NCBI GenBank assembly: GCA_903930345.1 | Contig: CAIYYI010000518.1 | Span: forward strand, 1 to 60,330 | DNA: 60,330 bases | Origin: an uncultured Verrucomicrobiota bacterium | GTDB taxonomy: Bacteria; Verrucomicrobiota; Verrucomicrobiia; Limisphaerales; CAIYYI01 | Reading direction: 5' to 3' | Shown here: positions 49,555 through 57,458 of the stretch, piece after piece | How the letters are laid out: the number at the start of each line of letters is the position of its first letter | How positions within the stretch are numbered: position 1 is the first letter of the stretch | Notes under the pieces: model-generated | Told to the model about the DNA's origin: nothing | Seen by the model: the letters and a program-made list of their open reading frames with translations, nothing else | Database searches by the model: none | Made by a program: the position numbers and the translations under genes

Positions 49555-49567
49555 GGTGAAATTCACC
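49555..49567. promoter_or_regulatory. 13-bp palindrome in a divergent promoter region
   Basis: GGTGAA and TTCACC flank a single A. It lies between the two divergent exported-protein genes and could be an operator for both. Unsupported otherwise. Confidence 0.3.
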
Positions 49568-49644
49568 TGATTCCGATGCCAATGGCGCGGGAGGGAAACG
49601 ACTTCACCCTTGCCGCCCGCCACCTCCATCGCCATATTGGCCCC

Positions 49645-50904
49645 ATGAACCGCCGTCAATTCTGCCTGACCAGCCTGGGTGCGGCCCTGGCCGCCAACCT
49701 GCCCGGTGCCGACCGTCGCCCACCACGCATCCTGCTGCGCTCCTCGTGGCAGGTGGTCAACATCGGAGATATCGCCCACACCCCGGGGGTGCTGGCCCTG
49801 CTGGAGAAGCATCTGCCTGACGCGGAAGTGCGCCTGTGGGCCTCCAATGATCTGAGCCCGGAAGTGGTCGCCATGGAGCATCGCCGGTTTCCGAAGCTGA
49901 AAATCGTCAAGGGCACCCTCGGAGACTCCGGCAAAGCGTCCAATGAGGAACTGGGCGAGACCGTGGCGTGGTGCGATTTCCTGCTGCACGGCTCCGGCCC
50001 GTCGCTGGTGGCGGCCAAGGATGTCGCCGCCTTCACCAAAAAAACGCAAAAGCCGTTCGGGGTTTACGGCATCACCTATGGGGGCACGGCCGCACCGGAG
50101 CGGGAATTGATGAGCCAGGCCAGATTCCTCTACTTCCGCGATTCGGTCTCGCTGGCCAAAGCCAAACAGGATGGCATCCGGTGCCCGGTGATGGAGTTCG
50201 GCCCGGATGGGGCCTTTGCGGTGGACCTGCGCCAGGAGGAGGCCGCCCAGGCGTTTCTCAAGGCGAACGGGCTCACGGAGGGCAAATTCCTCTGCTGCAT
50301 CCCCCGCCTGCGCTACACCCCATACTGGAAGATCCGTGGCCAGGCCATCAACGCGGAGGGCGAGCGCAAAAACACGCGCAACCTCGAAATGCAGGAGCAC
50401 GATCACACCCCGCTGCGCGAGGCGATCACCGCCGTGGTCCGGGAAACCGGACTGAAAGTGCTGGTCTGTCCAGAGGATAAAAGCCAGATGGAAGTGGGCC
50501 GCACCCTGATCATGGAAAAGCTGCCCGCCAATGTGCTGCCGGGGGTGGTCTGGCGGGAGAAGTTCTGGCTCACGGACGAGGCCCTGAGCACCTACCTGCA
50601 TTCGGCGGGGTTGTTCGGCCTGGAAATGCACTCCCCCATCATGTGCATTGGCAACGGCATCCCCGCGCTGGTGGGCCGCTTCAAGGAGCAAACCAGCAAG
50701 GGCTTCATGTGGCGTGACATTGGCCTGGGAGACTGGTTGTTTGACATGGATGAACCGGGGGAGGTGGCCCGCCTAGTGCCCACCGTCCTGTCATTGATCC
50801 GCGATCCGGCGGGAGCCAAAGCCAGGGTGGCCAAGGCCCAGGCCGTGGTCCAACAACGGCAACGGGAAACCCTGGCGGTGCTGCGGAAAAACCTGCCCGG
50901 CTGA
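49645..50904 (+). CDS. Exported polysaccharide pyruvyl transferase-fold protein
   Basis: This 419-residue protein starts with a Tat-like signal (MNRRQFCLTSLGAALAANLPGA), and the rest matches polysaccharide pyruvyl transferases: VNIGDIAHTPGVLALLEKHL, LLHGSGPSLVAAKD, FYFRDSVSLAKAK-type segments and the C-terminal LEMHSPIMCIGNGIPALVG. Classical members are cytosolic and add pyruvate ketals to exopolysaccharide units. Export is unusual, because phosphoenolpyruvate is cytoplasmic; the exported form may have another activity. The signal fixes the start over 49576. Confidence 0.83.
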   Translation: MNRRQFCLTSLGAALAANLPGADRRPPRILLRSSWQVVNIGDIAHTPGVLALLEKHLPDAEVRLWASNDLSPEVVAMEHRRFPKLKIVKGTLGDSGKASNEELGETVAWCDFLLHGSGPSLVAAKDVAAFTKKTQKPFGVYGITYGGTAAPERELMSQARFLYFRDSVSLAKAKQDGIRCPVMEFGPDGAFAVDLRQEEAAQAFLKANGLTEGKFLCCIPRLRYTPYWKIRGQAINAEGERKNTRNLEMQEHDHTPLREAITAVVRETGLKVLVCPEDKSQMEVGRTLIMEKLPANVLPGVVWREKFWLTDEALSTYLHSAGLFGLEMHSPIMCIGNGIPALVGRFKEQTSKGFMWRDIGLGDWLFDMDEPGEVARLVPTVLSLIRDPAGAKARVAKAQAVVQQRQRETLAVLRKNLPG

Positions 50905-50916
50905 GTGCCCTGGCAT

Positions 50917-51285
50917 TTACTCCACCACGCGGAGCTGGCTCTTGGTGTTGAGGATGATCTGGGCTTTGCCCTTGAACTCGGAGATCTTGCCGTTCACCTC
51001 CACGGTTTTGCCTTCCAAGGTGTCGAGGTTGGTGAAAACGCCGAAGTTCTTGGCAAAAACCACCGCGCTGAAGTCCTGCTTGGGAAACTTCTGCTCAAAG
51101 TTGAGCTGCGCCACTTTATCGGACTTGTGCACCTCGGCCACCTTGCCCACCACCACGGCGTTGGTCCCCACCTGCTGCCGGGCCTCCGAGGGTTTGATGG
51201 GTTTGACGGCCTCGCCTTGTTCGGCGGCCACGAGCAAGCCGGCGGTCAGGGCCAGGCAGGAGAAAAGCGCTGCAATGTTTCGCAT
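50917..51285 (-). CDS. Exported OB-fold small protein
   Basis: This 122-residue protein has a signal peptide (about residues 1-20, LFSCLALTAGLLVAAE), then an OB-fold like those of exported nucleic-acid-binding-type domains: QQVGTNAVVVGKVAEVH, FSAVVFAKNFGVF, LEGKTVEVNGKISEFKGKAQIIL. Function unknown. The start at 51285 is set by the signal; a longer frame adds 14 residues. It lies 54 bases beyond the folE2 stop on the same strand. Confidence 0.75.
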   Translation of the reverse strand: MRNIAALFSCLALTAGLLVAAEQGEAVKPIKPSEARQQVGTNAVVVGKVAEVHKSDKVAQLNFEQKFPKQDFSAVVFAKNFGVFTNLDTLEGKTVEVNGKISEFKGKAQIILNTKSQLRVVE

Positions 51286-51339
51286 GGGCGGTAACCTATA
51301 CCCGCCCCCGGAGGTACGCCAGCGCAATTCCCGGCGGAC

Positions 51340-52167
51340 TCAGCCCCCGCACCGGGCCCGTGGCTTTTCAATGCAGGCGTAGGCGTTGTGGTTGTGGATG
51401 CTCTCGAAATTCTCCGCCTCCACCTTGTACCAGGTGATGTCCGGATGCGCCTTGAGCTTGAGCACCACGTTGCGCACCAGATCCTCCACGAACACCGGGT
51501 TGTCGTACGCCCGCTCGGTCACAGCCTTTTCGTCCTCGCGCTTGAGCAGGGAATACAGCTCGGAGCTGGCGGAGCTTTCCACCAGGGCGATCAGATCCTC
51601 AATCCAGACTGTGTTCAGGGACCGGATGGCCACCGTCACCTCCCCGCGCTGGTTGTGGGCCCCATACTGGCTGATGGCCTTGGAGCAGGGGCAAAGGGTG
51701 GTCACATTCACCCGCACGGTGAGGACAAAATCACTCTCCTCACCGCAAGCGGCGGCATCGAAGCGGGCGGTGTAGTCCATCACGCTTTCGCGCCCGGAGG
51801 CGGGCGCTTTTTTGGTGAGGAAAAACGGAAACTCCATCTCCAGGTGGGCGGTGTCCGAATGCAGCTTCTTTTGCAGGGCGTGGAGGATGTCCGGGATGTT
51901 GTCCACGTGGACCATGTTGCCGTGGGCATTGAGCACCTCCACGAACCGGCTCATGTGGGTGCCCTTGAACTCCTTGGGCAGGTCCACGAACAGCCCCACC
52001 GTGGCGATGGTGTTCTGGACCGAGTGCGCCTTGTCGAGGATCTGGATGGGAAACCGCAACCCGCGCACCCCCACCTTGTCGATGGGCAGTTCGCGATGGT
52101 CGGGCTCGCTCTGTTTGTCATGCAGTTTCGGGCGCATCCGGCTGGAGTGAATGTCAGTGCTTTCCAT
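51340..52167 (-). CDS. folE2: GTP cyclohydrolase I type B
   Basis: This 275-residue enzyme converts GTP to dihydroneopterin triphosphate for folate or pterin synthesis. FolE2 marks are present: RFPIQILDKAH, the FxxELPKE-like DLPKEFKGTHMSRF, TLCPCSKAIS (Cys159 and Cys161) and AHNQRGEV. FolE2 enzymes tolerate zinc lack and are often Zur-controlled, which makes the palindrome at 52260 interesting. Start codons at residues 1 and 11 are possible. Divergent from the exported isomerase gene. Confidence 0.94.
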   Translation of the reverse strand: MESTDIHSSRMRPKLHDKQSEPDHRELPIDKVGVRGLRFPIQILDKAHSVQNTIATVGLFVDLPKEFKGTHMSRFVEVLNAHGNMVHVDNIPDILHALQKKLHSDTAHLEMEFPFFLTKKAPASGRESVMDYTARFDAAACGEESDFVLTVRVNVTTLCPCSKAISQYGAHNQRGEVTVAIRSLNTVWIEDLIALVESSASSELYSLLKREDEKAVTERAYDNPVFVEDLVRNVVLKLKAHPDITWYKVEAENFESIHNHNAYACIEKPRARCGG

Positions 52168-52259
52168 GTCTCAAGGGTCCGGACGGCGCGGTCCAACAGG
52201 TTGTGAACCCGGCCGCACGCCGGAACCGTCCCCCCAAGGTAGTGCCCGCCCCCGGTTTT

Positions 52260-52282
52260 GCAAATGAGTTCTTGTCATTTGC
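52260..52282. promoter_or_regulatory. 23-bp perfect-arm palindrome upstream of folE2
   Basis: GCAAATGA (52260-52267) and TCATTTGC (52275-52282) flank a seven-base centre. It lies 93 bases from folE2 and 56 bases from the divergent isomerase, so it could serve both. Zur and Fur sites are palindromes of this size, with AAAT/ATTT arms in several phyla; the match is by shape and not consensus. Confidence 0.45.
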
Positions 52283-52337
52283 CCCGCGCCGGGCAACCTT
52301 TCCGCCGGACATCCAAAATCACGACTGACTGCACAAC

Positions 52338-53303
52338 ATGAAACCTGTTGCCCACTCACGATTGAGCCGCCGGGAAGCCCTGCTCCGCGCAGGAGTCGCC
52401 ACGGGCGCATTGCTCACCAGCCTGCGTCCCCCGACCGCCGCCGCCCAGGAACCGGCCGCCGCCAAGACCACCTTTGTCTTCTGCCTGAACAGCGCCACCA
52501 TCCGGGGTCAGAAGCTGGGGTTGGTCAAGGAGATTGAAACCGCCGCCCAGGCCGGCTACCAGGCCATCGAACCGTGGGTCAGCTCCATCGATGAATACAA
52601 GAAGGCCGGCGGCTCGCTGGCGGACTTGCGCAAGCGCATCGCCGACCTGGGACTGACGGTGGAAAGCTCCATCGGTTTCCCGGAATGGATCGTGGACGAC
52701 GATGCCCGCCGGGCCAAAGGCCTGGAACGCGCCAAGCTGGACATGGATCTGGTGGCCCAAATCGGCGGCAAGCGCGTGGCCGCCCCACCCTCCGGGGCGA
52801 CGAACACCCCGGGGCTGGATTTGCAGAAGGCGGCGGAACGCTACCGGGCGCTGCTGGAACTGGGCGACCAGATGGGCGTGCAACCGGAACTGGAGATGTG
52901 GGGCTTTTCAAAAAACCTCTTCCGCCTGAGCCAGGTGCTGTTTGTCGCCGCCGAAACCGGCCACCCCAAGGCCTGCGTGCTGCCGGACATCTACCACATG
53001 CACAAAGGCGGCTCCGATTTCAACAGCCTGAAACTGTGCAGCGCCGCCGCCGTGCCGGTGTTTCACATGAACGACTTTCCCGCCGAACCGCCCCGCGACA
53101 AGATCGGGGATGGCGATCGTATCTTCCCCGGAGATGGCGTGGCGCCAAACCGCCAGATCCTCCGGGATCTGAACGCCGCCGGCGGACGCAAAGTGCTTTC
53201 GCTCGAGCTATTTAACAAAACCTACTGGCAGATGGATCCGGTGGTGGCCGCCCGTACCGGCCTGGAGAAAATGAAGGCCGCCGTGCAACAGGCCCTGGGC
53301 TGA
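52338..53303 (+). CDS. Tat-exported sugar isomerase/epimerase
   Basis: This 321-residue TIM-barrel protein has a Tat signal (LSRREALLRAGVATGALL). Family segments are GYQAIEPWV, ELEMWGFSKN, DIYHMHKGGSDF, FHMNDFPAEPPRDK and LSLELFN. Metal ligands likely include the Glu of ELEMW, the Asp of DIYHMH and the His of FHMND. It is the third exported protein of this fold in the window after those at 6698 and 58447. Substrate unknown. Confidence 0.86.
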   Translation: MKPVAHSRLSRREALLRAGVATGALLTSLRPPTAAAQEPAAAKTTFVFCLNSATIRGQKLGLVKEIETAAQAGYQAIEPWVSSIDEYKKAGGSLADLRKRIADLGLTVESSIGFPEWIVDDDARRAKGLERAKLDMDLVAQIGGKRVAAPPSGATNTPGLDLQKAAERYRALLELGDQMGVQPELEMWGFSKNLFRLSQVLFVAAETGHPKACVLPDIYHMHKGGSDFNSLKLCSAAAVPVFHMNDFPAEPPRDKIGDGDRIFPGDGVAPNRQILRDLNAAGGRKVLSLELFNKTYWQMDPVVAARTGLEKMKAAVQQALG

Positions 53304-53337
53304 GCCGGATTTTTCAACTGGCCAAGCCGCCCGGGTT

Positions 53338-53346
53338 TGCTAGGAT
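53338..53346 (+). promoter_or_regulatory. Candidate extended -10 promoter of thrS
   Basis: TGCTAGGAT has the TGn extension and a near-consensus -10 box. Transcription would begin near 53353, just before the leader peptide start. No good -35 is seen at standard spacing, as is common for extended -10 promoters. Confidence 0.4.
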
Positions 53347-53358
53347 GCGCCCGTCACA

Positions 53359-53391
53359 ATGAAGCATTGGACGAATACCGCCACTCTTTAG
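53359..53391 (+). CDS. Threonine-rich leader peptide of thrS
   Basis: The frame encodes MKHWTNTATL and a TAG stop: three Thr in ten residues, with codons ACG, ACC and ACT. The stop overlaps the first base of a perfect hairpin. This is the design of leader peptides in amino-acid attenuators, where ribosome stalling at the regulatory codons decides between hairpins. An AGGA lies 13 bases upstream of the ATG. If transcription starts near 53353, the leader is almost leaderless. Confidence 0.6.
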   Translation: MKHWTNTATL

Positions 53392-53452
53392 CGTTCACAG
53401 ACCCCTCTGTGAACGCCACGCCTCGTTCTGACCGATCGAGGCGTTTTTCTTT
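53391..53452 (+). promoter_or_regulatory. Hairpin pair of a transcription attenuator before thrS
   Basis: Hairpin one pairs GCGTTCACAGA (53391-53401) with TCTGTGAACGC (53406-53416), 11 bp and a CCCC loop. Hairpin two pairs ACGCCTCG (53418-53425) with CGAGGCGT (53437-53444), running into TTTTTCTTT. GAACG of hairpin one (53411-53415) can pair with CGTTC (53424-53428), excluding both hairpins, a possible antiterminator. Confidence 0.65.
53418..53452 (+). terminator. Leader terminator of thrS
   Basis: An 8-bp stem with an 11-base loop ends in a T-run at 53444-53450, 38 bases before the thrS start codon. Its place between leader peptide and gene makes it a regulated terminator and not the end of the upstream gene, although read-through from 53303 would also be stopped. 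Confidence 0.7.
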
Positions 53453-53490
53453 GGCGAAGCCGCGCCCGGGCGCGGGAACCGGAATTATTT

Positions 53491-55347
53491 ATGGAAGCAG
53501 CCAAACACGAAGCCGCAAAACACGAGATTGAACGGAAAACCTTGGAGCAGCGCGACCGGATGAGCGACCTCCAGCGCCTGCGCCATTCCTGCGCCCATGT
53601 CCTGGCCACCGCCGTCCTGCGCCTCTGGCCGGATGCCCTGCTGGACATCGGCCCCCCCACGGAGGAGGGCTATTACTATGATTTCGACCTGAAGCACCGT
53701 TTCACCCCGGAGGACTTCCCGAAGATTGAGGAGGAGATGAAGAAAGTGGTGAAGGAGAACCAGGTCTTCGCCAAATCGGTCAAGACCCGGGAGGAAGCCC
53801 TGGCCTGGTTCGCCGAGCGCGGCCAGAAGTTCAAGGTGGAGCGCCTGGCCGACATTCCGGAAGGCGAGCCCATCTCCTTCTACCAGAACGGCGAATTTGT
53901 CGATCTGTGCGCGGGACCACACGTCATGCGCACCGGCAACCTCAAGGCTTACAAGCTGCTGCGGGTGGCGGCGGCCTACTATCGCGGCAACGAGAAGAAC
54001 CCCCAGCTCCAGCGCATCTACGGCACCGCCTTTGGGAACAAAACCGAACTGGAAGCCTGGCTCGCAGCCCAGGAGGAAGCCCGCCGCCGCGACCACCGGC
54101 GCATCGGCAAGGAAATGGAGCTGTTCGCCTTCGATGACGATGTCGGCCCCGGCCTGCCGCTATGGCTCCCGAATGGCACGGTGCTGATCGAGGAACTGGA
54201 GAAGCTGGCCAAGGAGACCGAGTTTGCCGCCGGCTACGTCCGGGTGCGCACCCCGCATCTGGCCAAGGAATCGCTGTACAAGACCAGCGGCCATCTCCCC
54301 TACTACGCCGAGTCCATGTTCCCGCCGATGGAGATGCAGGAAGACCGCTCCACCACGGAGGTCACCCTGCCCACCACCCAAAACGCGCCGGTGCGGTATT
54401 ACCTCAAGGCGATGAACTGCCCGCACCACCATAAAATCTTTGCCTCGGTGCCCCGCAGCTACCGGGATCTGCCGTTGCGCATGGCGGAATACGGCACCTG
54501 CTACCGTTACGAGCAGTCGGGCGAACTCATGGGCCTCATGCGCGTGCGCTCCATGCAGATGAACGACGCCCACATGTACTGCACCCCGGAACAGTTCGCC
54601 AGCGAGTTCCGCGGGGTGAATGAAATGTACCTGAAGTACTTCAAGATTTTCGGGTTCGACAAGTACCAGATGCGCTTCAGCACCCACGATCCGGCCCGCC
54701 TGGGCCAGAAGTTTGTCGATGAGCCGGAGCTGTGGCTCAAGACGGAATCCATGGTGCGCCAGGTGCTCATCGACTCCGGCATCAACTTTGTGGAAGTCCC
54801 CAACGAGGCCGCCTTCTATGGGCCGAAGATAGATGTGCAGGTTTGGAGCATCAGCGGGCGCGAGTTCACCATCGCCACCAACCAGGTGGATTTTGCGGTG
54901 CCGAAGCGCTTCGGCCTGACTTACAAGGACCGGGACAACACGGACAAGACCCCGCTCTGCATCCACCGGGCGCCACTGGGCACCCACGAACGGTTCATCG
55001 CGTTCCTCATTGAGCACTATGCCGGCAATTTCCCGCTCTGGCTGGCGCCGGAGCAGGTGCGGGTGCTGCCGATCACCGAGGCCCAGTTGGACTCCGCCCA
55101 GGAGCTGGTGCGCGAACTGCGCGCCGCCCAGGTCCGCGCGGTGCTCGAGTTCAGCAATGACAAACTGCAGGGGCGCATCCTGCGCGCCGAAGAGGCGCGG
55201 GTGCACACCATGCTCATCCTCGGCCAGAAGGAACAGGAGACCAATGCGGTGGCCGTGCGCCTGCACGGCAAGGGGAATGTGGGGGTGAGACCCCGCGCCG
55301 AGGTGGTGGCGGATATCTTGCAGAGCATCCGCGAGCGGCGCGCGTAG
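53491..55347 (+). CDS. thrS: Threonyl-tRNA synthetase lacking the TGS domain
   Basis: This 618-residue enzyme charges tRNA-Thr. The second additional (editing, SAD) domain starts almost at once (LRHSCAHVLATAV, later CAGPHVM), so the usual N-terminal TGS domain of about 60 residues is missing. The class II core has motif 2 (EYGTCYRYEQSG), zinc ligand Cys310 (AMNCPHH), and motif 3; the anticodon domain begins near 520. A short charged N-terminal helix (EAAKHEAAKHEIERK) replaces TGS. The ATG has a GGAA upstream. Expression is likely attenuated by threonine supply through the leader described above. Confidence 0.96.
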   Translation: MEAAKHEAAKHEIERKTLEQRDRMSDLQRLRHSCAHVLATAVLRLWPDALLDIGPPTEEGYYYDFDLKHRFTPEDFPKIEEEMKKVVKENQVFAKSVKTREEALAWFAERGQKFKVERLADIPEGEPISFYQNGEFVDLCAGPHVMRTGNLKAYKLLRVAAAYYRGNEKNPQLQRIYGTAFGNKTELEAWLAAQEEARRRDHRRIGKEMELFAFDDDVGPGLPLWLPNGTVLIEELEKLAKETEFAAGYVRVRTPHLAKESLYKTSGHLPYYAESMFPPMEMQEDRSTTEVTLPTTQNAPVRYYLKAMNCPHHHKIFASVPRSYRDLPLRMAEYGTCYRYEQSGELMGLMRVRSMQMNDAHMYCTPEQFASEFRGVNEMYLKYFKIFGFDKYQMRFSTHDPARLGQKFVDEPELWLKTESMVRQVLIDSGINFVEVPNEAAFYGPKIDVQVWSISGREFTIATNQVDFAVPKRFGLTYKDRDNTDKTPLCIHRAPLGTHERFIAFLIEHYAGNFPLWLAPEQVRVLPITEAQLDSAQELVRELRAAQVRAVLEFSNDKLQGRILRAEEARVHTMLILGQKEQETNAVAVRLHGKGNVGVRPRAEVVADILQSIRERRA

Positions 55348-55397
55348 CCCTCAGCATTCCGGGAAATCCGTCGTTGGGCGGGTTTCCCGGACTTTGA

Positions 55398-56549
55398 TCA
55401 AATCATCAGGCGGGGATAGGTGACCGAAAACACCGTGCCCGTGGCGGGCCCGGAGACAAAGCTGGCCTGGCCGCGCAGGTATTTTTCCGTCAGCATCTTG
55501 ACGCTGTAAGTGCCCAGGCCGCGTCCGTTGCCCTTGGTGCTGAAGGAGCGGTTGAACACCTGCAATTGCACCTCGCGCGGCATGACCCCCGGGTTTTGAA
55601 CCGTGAAAGTGATGTTCTGTTCGTGCGCGGTGCAGTCCAGCGTGACCATCTCACCGGGGGAAATGGCCTCCAAGGCGTTCTTCACCAGGTTGCCCAACAC
55701 CCTTTTCAGAAGGGATGCATCCGTCGTAAAAGGCTTGTTCACCGCCCCGGGTGCCACCATCAACCGCCGTTGGCAGGCCAGGTCATGATGGGCGAAAAGC
55801 CGCACCACCTGCTCCAGCATATCGCGGGTAAAAGCGGGACGCAGCGAGGGCGCCAATTCCTCCTGCTCGGCCGCCAACAATTCACGCTGGGTGGCCACCA
55901 ACTCCAACAAATCATCCAAGCCCTGTCGCACCACGTCCATATCCGGCTTGAGCGTCAGGGGGGCCTCTTCCTTGATGAAGTCCATCAGACCATTCAACCC
56001 GCCGGCTGTGTTGACCAAGTCATGAAAAAAGGTCCGTTCCAAAGCATGCCGCCGCTTCTCATTGCTGATGTCCGATACGGCCACCACCACATAGTTCTCC
56101 CCGTTTTGCTGCCAGGGGGTGGAACTGACCAACAAGTCCATCGCTTGGGGACCGGTGCTCAGGTGCCGGGTCAGACGGCATTCCTGCACGTCCACACGGC
56201 CGGCCAGTCCATTGACGATCGACTTGACCGCCCCGCACTCCTGGCAAAAGACACTGGTGCCGCAACCGCTGGGATTCGTATCGGAATGCAGGCAGCCCAA
56301 CGCCTCCCCGGGGCGCTGACCCAGGATCTGATCGAATTCCTTGAAACCGGTCAGCGACAAAAAATTGCGCGTTGCAAACACGATCTGCCGCTGCGCGTTG
56401 AGGACGAGGATGAAATTGAGGGAGGCATTCAGCAGGACAGGCGCAAACGGCAGTTGGTTGAAACTGGCCGCCTGCTGCCGGATGATCTCCAGAGGAACAC
56501 GCTCAGCAGGCGCAAACTCGGTCACCGGAATGGACATAACGCTTGCCAT
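55398..56549 (-). CDS. PAS-domain sensor histidine kinase with Cys cluster
   Basis: This 383-residue cytoplasmic kinase has an N-terminal PAS domain (about 38-165) containing four Cys in CX9CX5CX2C spacing (CLHSDTNPSGCGTS then FCQEC), a phosphoacceptor His in FFHDLVNTAGG, and a HATPase domain (VLGNLVKNALEAI, GRGLGTYSVKML). No membrane helix is visible. The cluster could bind iron-sulfur, zinc or respond to redox. No response regulator is adjacent. Divergent from the corrinoid protein gene, which may be its target. ATGs at 56549 and 56537 are both possible. Confidence 0.87.
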   Translation of the reverse strand: MASVMSIPVTEFAPAERVPLEIIRQQAASFNQLPFAPVLLNASLNFILVLNAQRQIVFATRNFLSLTGFKEFDQILGQRPGEALGCLHSDTNPSGCGTSVFCQECGAVKSIVNGLAGRVDVQECRLTRHLSTGPQAMDLLVSSTPWQQNGENYVVVAVSDISNEKRRHALERTFFHDLVNTAGGLNGLMDFIKEEAPLTLKPDMDVVRQGLDDLLELVATQRELLAAEQEELAPSLRPAFTRDMLEQVVRLFAHHDLACQRRLMVAPGAVNKPFTTDASLLKRVLGNLVKNALEAISPGEMVTLDCTAHEQNITFTVQNPGVMPREVQLQVFNRSFSTKGNGRGLGTYSVKMLTEKYLRGQASFVSGPATGTVFSVTYPRLMI

Positions 56550-56748
56550 GGGCGACAGACTACCTGATTCAGTCCAGGAATCAATCCTGCATTTTGAGGA
56601 GTAAAGAACCTCGGGGTATCAGACCCAGTGGGAATGAATGCACGGCAAGCACTTGGCGTCTTGGCGTTTGCCATAAGGCTTTTCTTCATTGTCTGGAAAA
56701 AAACCTTGCAGAAAGCAGGCTGCGCAGGTTCACTGTTGCTCATAATCT

Positions 56749-57372
56749 ATGACTGACCTAAAGCTACTTTACGAGGCCATTCTCAATGGCGACGACAAAG
56801 GGGCGCGTTCCCTGGCCCAGGCGGCATTGGCCGAGGGCGTGGAGGCCATGACCATCGTCAGCGAATGTGTCACCCCCGCCCTGGCCGAGGTTGGTCGGCG
56901 TTTCGAGTGCAATGAATACTTTGTGCCGGAACTGCTTTTGGCCAACCGGGCGATGAAAGCCACCCTCAATTCACTCGGTGGCAAAGCGGTGGCCACCCAA
57001 GGCAAGGTGGCCATCGGCACGGTCAAAGGCGATCTCCACGATATCGGCAAAAACCTGGTCGCCGCCATGCTCGAAGGCGGCGGCTTTGAGGTCATTGACC
57101 TCGGCGTCAATGTCTCCCCGGAGAAGTTTGTGGCCAGCATCAGGGAGAAAAACGCCCAGGTCATCGCCATGTCCGCCCTGCTCACCACCACCATGCCGGC
57201 GATGAAGAACACGATTGAGGCGCTGCGGCAGGCCGGTTTGCGTGACCAGGTCAAGATCATCATCGGCGGTGCCCCCATCACGCAGCGGTACGCCGACGAA
57301 ATTGGGGCTGACGGCTACAGTGAGAATGCCCCCGGCGCCGTGGCCCTCGCCAAACGGTTGCTGGCCAACTAA
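56749..57372 (+). CDS. Corrinoid (cobalamin-binding) methyltransferase protein
   Basis: This 207-residue protein has a four-helix cap (1-85) and a B12-binding Rossmann domain (88-207) with the base-off ligand motif DLHDIG (Asp95, His97, Gly100), MSALLTTTM and GGAPIT. It carries methyl groups on cobalt between methyltransferases. The next gene encodes a homocysteine methyltransferase module, so the pair resembles split MetH parts. The methyl-donating partner is not in the window. A terminator lies between the two genes. Confidence 0.93.
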   Translation: MTDLKLLYEAILNGDDKGARSLAQAALAEGVEAMTIVSECVTPALAEVGRRFECNEYFVPELLLANRAMKATLNSLGGKAVATQGKVAIGTVKGDLHDIGKNLVAAMLEGGGFEVIDLGVNVSPEKFVASIREKNAQVIAMSALLTTTMPAMKNTIEALRQAGLRDQVKIIIGGAPITQRYADEIGADGYSENAPGAVALAKRLLAN

Positions 57373-57399
57373 CTAACTGATTTTACTGTGTCCACCAGG

Positions 57400-57439
57400 C
57401 CGCATCCACGCCTTGTTCGGGGATGCGGTTCTGTTTTTT
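57400..57439 (+). terminator. Intrinsic terminator between corrinoid and methyltransferase genes
   Basis: CCGCATCC (57400-57407) pairs with GGATGCGG (57421-57428), followed by TTCTGTTTTTT. It ends 19 bases before the next start, so the downstream gene is either independently promoted or read through under control. Confidence 0.75.
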
Positions 57440-57458
57440 AACTCCAACCCCTTTTCCC

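Noticed and set aside
53338..53490. T-box riboswitch before thrS
   Set aside because: The leader is too short and lacks the T-box core sequence and specifier stem; the peptide-coding frame with Thr codons explains the hairpins better.
56550..56748. Cobalamin riboswitch before the corrinoid gene
   Set aside because: No B12-box sequence and only about 200 bases shared with a divergent promoter.
57373..57458. SAM riboswitch before the homocysteine methyltransferase
   Set aside because: Only 86 bases, most of it taken by one terminator hairpin; no SAM core seen.
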